Source: Candidatus Accumulibacter sp. UBA704 (GTDB lineage Bacteria; Pseudomonadota; Gammaproteobacteria; Burkholderiales; Rhodocyclaceae). Taken from it: a DNA stretch of 64,000 nt. The DNA is taken from positions 45,234-109,233 of the forward strand of contig DBMG01000053.1 of the NCBI GenBank assembly GCA_002304785.1, read 5' to 3'. Positions 17,611-25,867 of the stretch are shown here, one piece after another. The notes below the pieces were generated by a model that did no database searches, was not told the DNA's origin, and was given only the letters and a program-made list of their open reading frames with translations. Numbering within the stretch: position 1 is the stretch's first letter; every line of letters begins with the position of its first letter. The position numbers and the translations under genes were made by a program.

Positions 17611-18401
17611 GCCAGCACCTCCACCGCCCCGGACTTTCTCATATCTTTTTCGGCCGGCGGCTGCATGCCGCCCCACGAAATCAGTTCGAGGGTCCCGTCA
17701 AGGTGCTCGACGATCGCCGTGCAGCTATCGACCCAGTCCCCGCAATTGACATAAGCCATGCCATCGTCTCGTTCGCGGATCACGGCAAAATGAATATGAC
17801 CGCAGATGATGCCGTCCAGTCCGCGCTGCCGTGCCGCCCTGAGGGCTGTATCCTCAAAATCAAAGATGAACTGCAGAGCCTTCTTGACACGGCGCTTGGC
17901 ATAACCGGCCAGGGACCAGTAGCACCGCATTCCAAAGCGGCGCCGCACCAGGGACAGCAGCGTATTCAGCTTGACCAGCCCGTCATACGCGACGTCGCCG
18001 AGAATGGCGATCCAGCGATGGTGACGGGTAATCTGGTCGAACTCGTCGCCGTGCAACAACAGGAACCGCCGGCCGTCCGCCAAGGTGTGCACGTGCTCGC
18101 CGCAGATCTCGATGTCGCCAAAGGAGATATCGAGATAATCACGCAGCGCCTCGTCGTGATTTCCCGGGATGAACACCACGCGCTCACCGTGGCGGGCGCG
18201 GCGCAGGATCTTCTGCACGACGGTGTTCTGCGCGGGAGTCCACACGATATTTCGCCGCATGGCCCAGAAATCAACGATATCGCCGATGAGGAAGACATTC
18301 TCCGCAGTGTAGGTGCGCATGAAATCAAGCAGCCTCTCGGCTTGGCAGGCGCGCGTTCCCAGATGAATGTCGGAAAGAAAGATTGAGCGGACCTTGACCA
18401 T
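17601..18401 (-). CDS. plcP: Calcineurin-like phosphoesterase of the PlcP / UDP-diacylglucosamine hydrolase-like group (COG2908)
   Basis: 266 residues with all metallophosphoesterase motifs: DIHLG near residue 10, GDIVD (~40), GNHDE (~80), a later HGDEFD and GHIHFA (~195). The segments RYWSLAGYAKRRVKKA-like (CYWSLAGYAKRRVKKA) and YVNCGDWVDSCTAIVEH are those I associate with PlcP. PlcP proteins are often misannotated as LpxH-like UDP-2,3-diacylglucosamine hydrolases. They cleave phospholipid head groups to diacylglycerol under phosphate starvation. The overlapping downstream glycosyltransferase reproduces the known plcP-agt pairing. No ribosome-binding site precedes the ATG at 18401, and a Pho-box-like array ends only 22 nt upstream. 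The transcript may be leaderless. LpxH-type lipid A function is the alternative. Confidence 0.7.
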   Translation of the reverse strand: MVKVRSIFLSDIHLGTRACQAERLLDFMRTYTAENVFLIGDIVDFWAMRRNIVWTPAQNTVVQKILRRARHGERVVFIPGNHDEALRDYLDISFGDIEICGEHVHTLADGRRFLLLHGDEFDQITRHHRWIAILGDVAYDGLVKLNTLLSLVRRRFGMRCYWSLAGYAKRRVKKALQFIFDFEDTALRAARQRGLDGIICGHIHFAVIRERDDGMAYVNCGDWVDSCTAIVEHLDGTLELISWGGMQPPAEKDMRKSGAVEVLACA

Positions 18402-18423
18402 GCCGCTATGGTGCGAGGCGTTC

Positions 18424-18452
18424 GTTACGGAAAGGTGTCATTGCGGTTACGG
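18424..18452 (-). promoter_or_regulatory. Pho-box-like array upstream of plcP
   Basis: Read on the minus strand, three 7-mers lie exactly 11 nt apart: CCGTAAC (18452-18446), ATGACAC (18441-18435) and CCGTAAC (18430-18424). PhoB boxes are direct repeats of CTGTCAT/CTGTAAC-like 7-mers with an 11-nt period. The array is degenerate in its first bases. It ends 22 nt before the plcP ATG, which is close. The plus-strand centre reads GTGTCAT, so the site might also serve rpiA. Confidence 0.4.
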
Positions 18453-18528
18453 ATTGGAGACTTCCTTCTCCCTCCCCCTTCTCCCTTCGCTAAAATAGCC
18501 GCTTTCCCCACCACACCGAAAAACCGCC

Positions 18529-19191
18529 ATGACCCAGGACGAAATGAAACAGGCCGTAGCCCGCGCCGCTCTCGAATACGTTGTCGAAGGCCGCATCATC
18601 GGCGTCGGAACAGGTTCCACTGCCCGGTTGTTCATCGAGGAACTGGCAACGTTGAAGGACCGCATCGCCGGTGCCGTGGCCAGTTCCGAGGACACCCGGC
18701 AACGATTGGAAGGCCACGGCATCCGGGTTTTCGATCTGAACGAGATCACCGACATGCCGGTTTACATCGACGGCGCCGACGAAATCACGCCCGAAATGCA
18801 CATGATCAAAGGCGGCGGCGGCGCCCTGACACGCGAAAAAATCGTTTCCGCCGTGGCCGGCAAGTTCATCTGCATCGTCGACGGGACCAAGGTCGTCGAC
18901 TACCTCGGCCGTTTTCCGTTGCCTGTCGAGGTCATCCCGATGGCCAGCGCCTACGTGGCGCGCGAACTGGTAAAAATGGGGGGCTCCCCGGCAGTGCGCG
19001 AGGGGTTCGTCACCGACAACGGCAACCTGATCCTCGACGTGAAGGGGCTGCAGATCCTCGATCCGGTCAATTTCGAAACGCGCCTCAACCAGATCGCCGG
19101 CGTGGTGACCAACGGCCTGTTCGCCAACCGCCCGGCAGATGTCTGCCTGATCGGCACGCCCGAGGGTGTCCGAATGATGACCGCCGATTGA
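18529..19191 (+). CDS. rpiA: Ribose-5-phosphate isomerase A
   Basis: 220 residues (E. coli RpiA 219). It interconverts ribose 5-phosphate and ribulose 5-phosphate in the pentose phosphate pathway. The substrate-binding loops [39 protein letters not shown] and [12 protein letters not shown] contain the catalytic Asp, Glu and Lys. The frame begins at [11 protein letters not shown], the usual N-terminus. It lies between the divergent plcP gene and phoU and may be an ordinary housekeeping neighbour of the lipid genes. Confidence 0.95.
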   Translation: MTQDEMKQAVARAALEYVVEGRIIGVGTGSTARLFIEELATLKDRIAGAVASSEDTRQRLEGHGIRVFDLNEITDMPVYIDGADEITPEMHMIKGGGGALTREKIVSAVAGKFICIVDGTKVVDYLGRFPLPVEVIPMASAYVARELVKMGGSPAVREGFVTDNGNLILDVKGLQILDPVNFETRLNQIAGVVTNGLFANRPADVCLIGTPEGVRMMTAD

Positions 19192-19196
19192 ACCGG

Positions 19197-19225
19197 ATGC
19201 AACAAATCTGTAACGTGGTGCCACT
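19197..19225 (+). promoter_or_regulatory. Pho-box-like array upstream of phoU
   Basis: Three 7-mers with exact 11-nt spacing: ATGCAAC (19197-19203), CTGTAAC (19208-19214) and TGCCACT (19219-19225). The central unit matches the PhoB half-site well, the outer ones less so. It ends 51 nt before the phoU ATG, a suitable distance for a PhoB-activated promoter. Confidence 0.45.
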
Positions 19226-19276
19226 ACACTCTCGGAACGAATCACTCACATGCGAAGACATTCTGGAGCCAGAGGC

Positions 19277-19984
19277 ATGAACGATCACCATACGTCGAAG
19301 AATTTCGATCTCGAGTTGGAAAGCCTGCGCACCCGCGTCCTGCAGATGGGCGGCATGGCCGAGCAACAGGTGCATAAGGCAGTCGACGGGCTTTACAGCG
19401 GCAACAAGCAGCTTCTCGAAGAGGTCATCCGCGACGACGACCTCATCAACCAGATGGAAGTCGACATCGACGCCCTGTGCAACCAGATCATCGCCAAGCG
19501 TCAGCCGACGGCCATCGATCTGCGCATGATCGTCTCTGTGCTCAAGGCCATTTCCGACATCGAGCGGGTCGGCGACAAGGCGCGCAAGATTGCCCGACTC
19601 GGCATTTCGATCAGCAGTCAATCCGGAGGCCCGTTGAACGTCGAACTCAACCACATGACCGAAACGGCGCTGAAAATGCTGCGCCTGGCACTTGACGGGT
19701 TCGCGCGCCTGGATCTTGCGCTGGTCACCGAAGCCGTGCGCCTCGACGAGCAGGTGAATTCGGAATACCGCGGCATTGCCCGCCAGTTGATCACCTACAT
19801 GATGGAAGACCCGCGCACGATCACCCGCTCGCTGGACATCCTGACCATCGCCAAGGCCATCGAACGCATCGGCGATCACGCCACGAACATCGCCGAATAC
19901 GTGGTGTATATGGTCAAGGGACTCAACGTGCGCCACGCCACCCCCGAAGAAGTCGAAGCCCAGCTGCGGAACGACGACAACTAG
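19277..19984 (+). CDS. phoU: Phosphate-specific transport regulator PhoU
   Basis: 235 residues, two tandem PhoU three-helix-bundle domains. Characteristic segments are RVLQMGGMAEQQVHKAVDGL and the metal-binding DIERVGDKARKIARL in the first half and AIERIGDHATNIAEYVVYMVKG in the second. PhoU couples the state of the PstSCAB phosphate transporter to the PhoR-PhoB two-component system and restrains polyphosphate build-up. The ATG at 19277 follows GGAG; an earlier in-frame start gives an unlikely basic tail. Notably, it is not next to pst or phoBR genes here. It has its own Pho-box-like upstream array. Confidence 0.94.
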   Translation: MNDHHTSKNFDLELESLRTRVLQMGGMAEQQVHKAVDGLYSGNKQLLEEVIRDDDLINQMEVDIDALCNQIIAKRQPTAIDLRMIVSVLKAISDIERVGDKARKIARLGISISSQSGGPLNVELNHMTETALKMLRLALDGFARLDLALVTEAVRLDEQVNSEYRGIARQLITYMMEDPRTITRSLDILTIAKAIERIGDHATNIAEYVVYMVKGLNVRHATPEEVEAQLRNDDN

Positions 19985-19997
19985 GGAAGACATTCGC

Positions 19998-20037
19998 TGC
20001 CGCATCTGCTGTAACTTGCGCGTCACCATCGTGTAAC
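19998..20037 (+). promoter_or_regulatory. Pho-box-like array upstream of olsB
   Basis: Four positions at 11-nt spacing: TGCCGCA (19998-20004, weak), CTGTAAC (20009-20015), GCGTCAC (20020-20026) and GTGTAAC (20031-20037). The last three are good PhoB half-sites. A possible -10, TCTACT (20046-20051), follows 8 nt after the array. This is the best of the three arrays in the window and lies 47 nt before the olsB start. Confidence 0.6.
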
Positions 20038-20084
20038 CCGCATCATCTACTGTTCCTCCTGCACGAAAACAGACAGGAGGAACC

Positions 20085-20870
20085 ATGAAAAAGCGGCACG
20101 ACAACGCATCACCCCTTTGCCCGGCGGAAACCCCCTCGGCGGGCTCCCATCACGCATCGCTATCGGTTGGACTGGCCATCAGTTCGCGCGAGATCGAACT
20201 GGCGCAAAGACTTCGCTACCAGGTTTTTGCCGAAGAACTCGGGGCTCGATTGCTGTGCGCCACACCCCGCGTGGACCAAGACATCTTCGACCCCTTCTGC
20301 AAGCATCTGGTCGTGCGCGACAACAATTCCGGCGAGGTCGTCGGAACTTACCGGATTCTTCCGCCGGAAAACGCCAAGACCGCCGGCCGCAATTACACGG
20401 AAGACGAGTTCGACATCACCCGCCTGCAGCACCTGCGACCGCACCTAGTCGAGGTCGGCCGTTCCTGCGTTCATCCCGATTACCGCACCGGTGCGACGAT
20501 TGCCCTGCTCTGGACAGGGCTGGTCCGATACATGCTGCAAAATGGCCATGACTATCTGATCGGGTGCTGCAGCATCAGCATGGCCGACGGAGGACATGCC
20601 GCAGCCAGCCTCTACTACCGCCTGCGCGAATACATGAGTCCCGTTGAATATCGGGTGTTCCCGCACTGCCCTCTTCCCCTGGAATCGCTGCGCCGTGACA
20701 TACCGGCCGCCGTGCCTCCGTTGCTCAAGGGCTATCTGCGCGCCGGCGCCTCGATCTGCGGAAAACCGGCATGGGATCCAGACTTCAACACCGCCGACCT
20801 GCCGATTCTGCTGCACATGACGAACATCTCGGCGCGCTACGCCCGGCACTTCGTCAGACGCCAGCGCTGA
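20085..20870 (+). CDS. olsB: L-ornithine N-alpha-acyltransferase (OlsB-like, GNAT fold)
   Basis: 261 residues. OlsB transfers a 3-hydroxyacyl group from acyl-ACP to ornithine, the first step in making phosphorus-free ornithine lipids. The OlsB segments are clear: AQRLRYQVFAEELGARL, FDPFCKHLVVRD, VEVGRSCVHPDYRTGATIALLW, YLIGCCSISMADGG and CGKPAWDPDFNTADL. The ATG at 20085 has a near-perfect AGGAGG site and is preceded by a Pho-box-like array. No olsA is adjacent, so the second acyltransferase must be elsewhere. A related family of exosortase-associated acyltransferases exists, but the C-terminal PAWDPDFNTAD motif favours OlsB. Confidence 0.87.
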   Translation: MKKRHDNASPLCPAETPSAGSHHASLSVGLAISSREIELAQRLRYQVFAEELGARLLCATPRVDQDIFDPFCKHLVVRDNNSGEVVGTYRILPPENAKTAGRNYTEDEFDITRLQHLRPHLVEVGRSCVHPDYRTGATIALLWTGLVRYMLQNGHDYLIGCCSISMADGGHAAASLYYRLREYMSPVEYRVFPHCPLPLESLRRDIPAAVPPLLKGYLRAGASICGKPAWDPDFNTADLPILLHMTNISARYARHFVRRQR

Positions 20871-20971
20871 ACGCGCAAGCCGCGCGCAGCCTACGATTTG
20901 GACCTTTTGTTGAGCCCCCGCTCCGAATCACGGGCGCGCGAGGCGGGGCCACGCGGATCTGGCGCCAGCAC

Positions 20972-21799
20972 TCAATACGCCATTTCCTTGAGTATTTCAC
21001 CTGTCTGGTAAACGTAATAGACAACCTTGTTCACCTTGAACGGGAGGTCATACTCGATCGTCGTGGTATCGCGGCGATCCTTGACCACCGGCAGAACCAC
21101 GCTCCCACTGTCGCTGACGAGCCGTTCCCCGACGACATTCCCCACGAACAGGACGGAAACCTGATAATCCTTGAGTCGCTGGGCCGTCTCGGCCGACGCC
21201 GGTAGTTCCTGTGTGAAATAGAATTTGTTCCGGTCCAGGGTGAAGCTCCTTTCGACAAAGCCACTGTTGATCCGCACAGCCAGACCGAACACTTCACGCC
21301 GCGCTGCGGCGGCATCCTTCGCCGTCCCTGAATCCGCCGCAGAAGCCACAGGATACTCGCCGATGCCGCATGTCACGTAGCCATCGAGAAAGCCGGATGC
21401 CGGACATCCATACCCGGACTTCCCTCCGAAGACGTAGGCTTGCCTGTGCGCGCTGTATTGGGCGACAAGCCCCGGCACCCCGAAGGCATAGGAAGCTTTG
21501 GTGCTTATCGGCTTAAGCACTTTCTCGGTATCCGCCGCACGAGCCTTGAATTGCTCGTCGGACTCCGTTTTCCGCTTCTTGAGCGAGGCAACGCTGTTCT
21601 TGAACGCACCGAGAAACTTCCGGCTATCGACACCTTCGTAATTGGCCGGCAGCCGGTCACGCCCCTCCGGATAAGTCGGCAGTTGCCGGCCATTCGTCGT
21701 TGCGCGAACCTGGCTTTTTTCCGCCGCCGATGCCGGAAGCATCAAACCGGCGGCCACGAACAACGCCGCTGGAAGGACAAGATTCATCGTTCGATTCAT
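20972..21799 (-). CDS. Exported protein of unknown function
   Basis: About 275 residues, with an N-terminal signal peptide (MNRTMNLVLPAALFVAAGLMLPASAA). I do not recognise the rest. A Lys/Glu-rich helix around residues 70-95 (SVASLKKRKTESDEQFKARAADTEK) is followed by FGVPGLVAQYSAHRQAYVFGG, two cysteines in a Gly/Tyr-rich stretch (YGCPASGFLDGYVTCGIG), and a beta-rich C-terminal half with RDTTTIEYDLPFKVNKVVYYV. It is probably periplasmic; the two cysteines could form a disulfide. I chose the ATG at 21799; an ATG at 21787 or a TTG at 21808 is also possible, and none has a clear ribosome-binding site. It is convergent with olsB and 96 nt after yggX. Confidence 0.7.
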   Translation of the reverse strand: MNRTMNLVLPAALFVAAGLMLPASAAEKSQVRATTNGRQLPTYPEGRDRLPANYEGVDSRKFLGAFKNSVASLKKRKTESDEQFKARAADTEKVLKPISTKASYAFGVPGLVAQYSAHRQAYVFGGKSGYGCPASGFLDGYVTCGIGEYPVASAADSGTAKDAAAARREVFGLAVRINSGFVERSFTLDRNKFYFTQELPASAETAQRLKDYQVSVLFVGNVVGERLVSDSGSVVLPVVKDRRDTTTIEYDLPFKVNKVVYYVYQTGEILKEMAY

Positions 21800-21895
21800 T
21801 TTCGACAAGACAAGGACGATGCGCCGATCAAGCGCTCGAAACCGTTGAACGGACTCCGACGCCGCGGACCGGTCTCCCGGTATTTACCGGCCGCC

Positions 21896-22168
21896 TCATC
21901 TTCCGGGAGGCACGTACCCCTGCACCTGGTCGGCACCCTCGCCGAAGAAGTGCTTTTCGACCTGTTCGGCAAGATACTTGCGATGGGCCGCATCCGCCAG
22001 ATTGAGTCGGTTTTCGTTGATGATCATCGTCTGCATGCGAATCCACTGCTGCCAGGCCTCCTTGGAAACGTTCTCGAATATGCGCTTGCCGAGAGTTCCG
22101 GGATAAGGCGGAAAATCAAGCGCTTCCGCTTCGCGACCCAGTTTGATGCATTTGACCATTCGTGCCAT
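21896..22168 (-). CDS. yggX: Probable Fe(2+)-trafficking protein YggX
   Basis: 90 residues, the standard YggX length, with the signature [24 protein letters not shown] including the conserved Cys, then [21 protein letters not shown] and a C-terminal [16 protein letters not shown]. YggX protects iron-sulfur clusters from oxidative damage and may move iron in the cytoplasm. The ATG at 22168 follows GGAG; the frame extends upstream into argA without a start site. It is the last or next-to-last gene of the rsmE-pap-argA-yggX minus-strand set, 46 nt after argA. Confidence 0.94.
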   Translation of the reverse strand: MARMVKCIKLGREAEALDFPPYPGTLGKRIFENVSKEAWQQWIRMQTMIINENRLNLADAAHRKYLAEQVEKHFFGEGADQVQGYVPPGR

Positions 22169-22214
22169 AAAAAACTCCATATGAATTAACAGTAGCGCCG
22201 CAAGCCTGCCAAAA

Positions 22215-23534
22215 CTACAGCATCTTGGTAAAGATCTTGGAGCGGCGTTGCAGGTTGTAGACCAATCGCTTTTCCTCCGGCAGTTCGGCCAATGTCTGTT
22301 CGACGAAGCCACGCTCCCGGAACCAGTGTGCCGTCACCGTGGTGAGGATGAACAGGCGCTTGATACCAACTGCTCGCGCCCGCGTCTCGATGCGCCTGAG
22401 CAATTTCTCGCCGTAACCCCAACGGCGGTAGTTCGGATGCACCGCCACGCAGGCCAGTTCGGCCTGGTCGCCACCGTACGGGTACAGTGCCGCACAACCG
22501 ACGATCAGTCCATCGTGTTCGACCACCGAGAAACGTGTAATCTCGCGCTCGAGCAACTCCCGGGAACGGCGCACCAAGGTGCCGTTCTCTTCCAGCGGCT
22601 CGATCAACGCCACCAGGCCGCTGATGTCGTCCGGGCGAGCATCGCGCAAAATCTCCAGCGACTCGCGGGTAATGATCGTTCCGACGCCGTCGCGCGAAAA
22701 AAGTTCGAGCAGCAGCGTGCCGTCCTCGTTGAAACCGATCAGGTGCACCCGGCCGACGCCGGCCCGGCTGGCACGCACGGCGCAGGGCAGATAGCGCTTG
22801 AGATCCGGGGAAAGCCAGTTGCTCTCGGAAATCATCCGTTCGGCGGTATCAGCCGTCATCTCGTCGAGCAGTTTGCCCTGGCTGTCGGTCACGCCCTGGC
22901 TGTCGGTCAGGAAGATCAGTTTGTCGGCGCCGATGGCCGTGGCCGTCGCCTCGGCCACTTCCTCCATGGCCAGATTGAAGATTTCTCCGGTCGGACTGGC
23001 GCCAAGGCAGGAAAGAATCACGATATTTCCGATGCCCAGTTGAGCCCGTATTCCCTCGGCGTCGATCTTGCGCACCATGCCGGCGTACTGCATGTCGACG
23101 CCGTCGATCACGCCGACCGGCTTGGCGGTAATGAAATTGCCGGCAACCACGCGAATCGTGCTGTTGGCCATTGGCGTATCGGGAAGCCCCTGCGACAGCA
23201 AGGCGTCGATCTCCAGATACACGCTGCCAACGGCATCGATGACGCAATCGAGCGTCGCCGCATCAGTCACCCGGTAGCCGGCGTGCGTCTTCGATTCCAG
23301 ACCTTTCTCGCGCAGTTCCTCCTCGATCTGCGGTCGCGCCCCATGTACCAGCACCAGGCGAACGCCCAGTGCCGCCAGCAGATTCGCGTCGTACGCCAGC
23401 GTCCGCGCGAACGGCCCCGATATCGCCTTGCCGCCAAAGGCGATGACAAAGGTCTTGCCGCGAAAGAGATTGATATACGGAGCGACCGACCGGAATAGCG
23501 AGACGAATTGCGAAGCGCTCAAGGCATCGAACAT
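22215..23534 (-). CDS. argA: N-acetylglutamate synthase (amino-acid N-acetyltransferase)
   Basis: 439 residues (E. coli ArgA 443). The N-terminal amino-acid-kinase-like domain ([28 protein letters not shown]) senses arginine, and the C-terminal GNAT domain (~295-439, with [19 protein letters not shown] and [17 protein letters not shown]) acetylates glutamate with acetyl-CoA, starting arginine biosynthesis. It begins 7 nt after the pap stop, so it probably shares a transcript with pap and rsmE. Confidence 0.95.
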   Translation of the reverse strand: MFDALSASQFVSLFRSVAPYINLFRGKTFVIAFGGKAISGPFARTLAYDANLLAALGVRLVLVHGARPQIEEELREKGLESKTHAGYRVTDAATLDCVIDAVGSVYLEIDALLSQGLPDTPMANSTIRVVAGNFITAKPVGVIDGVDMQYAGMVRKIDAEGIRAQLGIGNIVILSCLGASPTGEIFNLAMEEVAEATATAIGADKLIFLTDSQGVTDSQGKLLDEMTADTAERMISESNWLSPDLKRYLPCAVRASRAGVGRVHLIGFNEDGTLLLELFSRDGVGTIITRESLEILRDARPDDISGLVALIEPLEENGTLVRRSRELLEREITRFSVVEHDGLIVGCAALYPYGGDQAELACVAVHPNYRRWGYGEKLLRRIETRARAVGIKRLFILTTVTAHWFRERGFVEQTLAELPEEKRLVYNLQRRSKIFTKML

Positions 23535-23541
23535 GGTTGCA

Positions 23542-25050
23542 TCAATCCTTTCTTCTGTTTCTGGTTTTCTCGTTGCCGAGCGCCTGCTCCAGGCGTTCGC
23601 AGATGGTGCGCAGGATCTTCACCCGCGCATAGGACTTGTCGTTGGCCTCGACCAGGGTCCAGGGCGCCATTCCCGAACTCGTCCGGTCGACCATGTCGCA
23701 CACCGCGGCGTGATAGGCCGCACTCTTGTCCCGGTTGCGCCAATCCTCCTCGGTGATCTTGAAACGCTTGAACGCAATCTTCTCACGCTCCTTGAAGCGT
23801 CTCAATTGTTCCTTGTCACTGATTTGCAGCCAGAACTTGATGATGATCGCCCCGTCCTCGCGCAGTTCATGTTCGAAGTCGTTGATCTCCGTGTAGGCCC
23901 GCAACCAGTCGGCCTCGGTGCAGAATCCCTCGACGCGTTCGACCAGCACGCGACCGTACCAGGTGCGGTCGAAGATGGCCACCCGGCCGTTGCGCGGAAC
24001 GTGTCGCCAGAAACGCCACATGTACGGCTGCGCGCGTTCCTCTTCGGTCGGCGCAGCCACCGGGACGATCTGGTATTGCCGCGCGTCGAGCGCCGCCGTC
24101 ACCCGCCGGATGCTGCCGCCCTTGCCGGCGGCATCAGAACCTTCGAAGGCCAGGATCAGCGAGTGATTCCTGAACTCGGGGTGGCGGGCGAGTTCGGACA
24201 GCCGCCCCTGCCATTTGGCCAACTGCGTCTCATAATCCCTTTTCTCCAGCTTCAGCGTCAGGTCGAGGGCCGTCAGCACATCGAGGCTGTCGATCTTCTG
24301 CGCGATCGGCGGCGCCACCGGGAAGTTCTGGTCGCGCGTATCGGCCAGTCGTTTCTGCAGGGCATCGAGCACGACCTTGCCGACAGTCAGCGAGCGGTAA
24401 CGGTCATCCGTGCCTTCAACCACGATCCACGGCGCCCACGGCGTATTGGTCATGCGTAGCACGTGGCCGGCGGCCTCCTGCAGCTTGCCGTAGGTTTTCA
24501 GCCGCGCCCAGCTTTCCTTGGTCACCCTCCAAGCCGTGCGCGGGTCCTTTTCCAGCGCCTTAAGCCGCTGCCGCTGGCCATCGCGGGACAAGTGGAACCA
24601 GAATTTCAGGACCAGCGCCCCTTCGTTCACCAGCATGGCCTCGAAACGGTTGATCTGATCCATGCGCTGGTCGAGGTCGCCCTTCGAGAGATTCCCGGCA
24701 ATCCGCTCGGCGATGGGGGTCGAATACCACGAACCGGCGAAGATGCCGATGCGCCCCTTGGGCGGTAATGCGCGCCAGAACCGCCACATGTAGGGATGTT
24801 CCCGCTCTTCATCCGAGGGGGTGGAAAACGCCAGCGTCGACAGAAAGCGCGGATCCATCCACTCGTAGAGCACGTTGATCGTCTCGCTCTTGCCCGCGCC
24901 ATCTACGCCGCTGATCAGGATGACGACCGGAAACTTGCCGTTCTCGCGCAGATCGAATTGAGCGTCGAGCAGCCCCTCTCGCACCGTGGGCACCTCCGCC
25001 CGGTACGTTTTCTTGTCGATCCTGTGTCCGAGTTCCGCCGATTCAAACAT
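23542..25050 (-). CDS. pap: Polyphosphate:AMP phosphotransferase, two fused PPK2 domains
   Basis: 502 residues made of two PPK2 modules. Module 1 has Walker A GVDGAGKS (48-55) and HPYMWRFWRALPPKGRIGIF. Module 2 has SDAAGKGG (~305) and QPYMWRFWRHVPRNGRVAIFDRTWY. The conserved acidic DR(S/T)WY motif is intact only in the second module; the first reads AGSWY, so the C-terminal half is the likely catalytic one and the N-terminal half degenerate. Such enzymes make ADP from AMP with polyphosphate as donor, drawing energy from stored polyphosphate. The gene overlaps the end of rsmE by 8 nt and is followed by argA after 7 nt. A different nucleotide preference cannot be excluded. Confidence 0.92.
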   Translation of the reverse strand: MFESAELGHRIDKKTYRAEVPTVREGLLDAQFDLRENGKFPVVILISGVDGAGKSETINVLYEWMDPRFLSTLAFSTPSDEEREHPYMWRFWRALPPKGRIGIFAGSWYSTPIAERIAGNLSKGDLDQRMDQINRFEAMLVNEGALVLKFWFHLSRDGQRQRLKALEKDPRTAWRVTKESWARLKTYGKLQEAAGHVLRMTNTPWAPWIVVEGTDDRYRSLTVGKVVLDALQKRLADTRDQNFPVAPPIAQKIDSLDVLTALDLTLKLEKRDYETQLAKWQGRLSELARHPEFRNHSLILAFEGSDAAGKGGSIRRVTAALDARQYQIVPVAAPTEEERAQPYMWRFWRHVPRNGRVAIFDRTWYGRVLVERVEGFCTEADWLRAYTEINDFEHELREDGAIIIKFWLQISDKEQLRRFKEREKIAFKRFKITEEDWRNRDKSAAYHAAVCDMVDRTSSGMAPWTLVEANDKSYARVKILRTICERLEQALGNEKTRNRRKD

Positions 25051-25807
25051 GACCCGCTTCTCCCCTGAAATCCCCCCATAAGCACTGGATCACCGCCAGC
25101 GCCGCCAGCCCAGCCGTTTCCGTGCGCAGCACGCGCGGCCCGAGCCGAACCCCGACGAATCCGGCCTGGAGCGCCTGTTCCATCTCGTCGGGCGACAATC
25201 CACCCTCGGCGCCAATCAGCAACTCGATGCGCACGTTCCTTCCCGGTTGGGGAAGCGTGTCCATCGTAAATTCGGCGCCCGGAGCCAGCATCAGACGCAG
25301 CACACTCGTGCCCGTTGCGCTCTTCCCGAGCCAGTGCCGCAAATCTTCGATATCGCAGACCTCGGGAATGCGGTTGCGCCCGCACTGCTCGCAGGCCGAG
25401 GCCGCGACGCCGCGCCAATGTGCCGCCCGCTTGCGCGCCCGCTCGCCTTCCAGGCGGAGGACACTGCGCCGCGTGGCGACCGGCACGATGCGCGTCACGC
25501 CCAGCTCAACCGCCTTCTGCACTGTCAGATCCATCTTCTCGCCGGCCTGCAGCGCCTGCACCAGGGTGACATCGACCGGCGATTCACGCTCGCTGTCGCG
25601 CCATTCCAGCACGTCGGCTAGAGCCGTGTCGCGACCGGTCGACGAAATACAGCATGCATATTCGCCGCCCCGGCCATCGAACAGCACCACGCTGTCCCCG
25701 ACTTTCAGACGCAGAACCCTCACGGCATGGCGGACTGCGTTCTCCGACAGTTCGACGCACGTGCCGACGGATAGAGGAGAAGGGCTGTGAAAGCGGGGGG
25801 AATTCAT
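25043..25807 (-). CDS. rsmE: 16S rRNA (uracil-1498-N3)-methyltransferase
   Basis: 254 residues with an N-terminal PUA-like part (VLRLKVGDSVVLFDGRGGEYAC) and a C-terminal SPOUT knot carrying LIGAEGGLSPDEMEQALQAG and LGPRVLRTETAGLAAL, the SAM-binding region of RsmE. It methylates U1498 of 16S rRNA in the 30S subunit. First gene of the rsmE-pap-argA set. It shares a 60-nt divergent promoter region with the redoxin gene. Confidence 0.95.
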   Translation of the reverse strand: MNSPRFHSPSPLSVGTCVELSENAVRHAVRVLRLKVGDSVVLFDGRGGEYACCISSTGRDTALADVLEWRDSERESPVDVTLVQALQAGEKMDLTVQKAVELGVTRIVPVATRRSVLRLEGERARKRAAHWRGVAASACEQCGRNRIPEVCDIEDLRHWLGKSATGTSVLRLMLAPGAEFTMDTLPQPGRNVRIELLIGAEGGLSPDEMEQALQAGFVGVRLGPRVLRTETAGLAALAVIQCLWGDFRGEAGHV

Positions 25808-25867
25808 GGCTGTTATTATAGAAGCAACCGTCCCTCTACGCAGGCAACGCAGACAAAGGAGAACCGT

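Noticed and set aside
17611..17676. Earlier in-frame start for the GT4 glycosyltransferase
   Set aside because: It would add a Gly/Arg-rich tail inside the phosphoesterase gene. The GTG at 17610 has GGAGG at the right distance and lies just before the GT4 N-terminal strand.
20916..20948. CCCCGC/GCGGGG inverted repeat between olsB and the unknown exported protein gene
   Set aside because: Long GC-rich loop and no T run on either strand; too weak to call a terminator.
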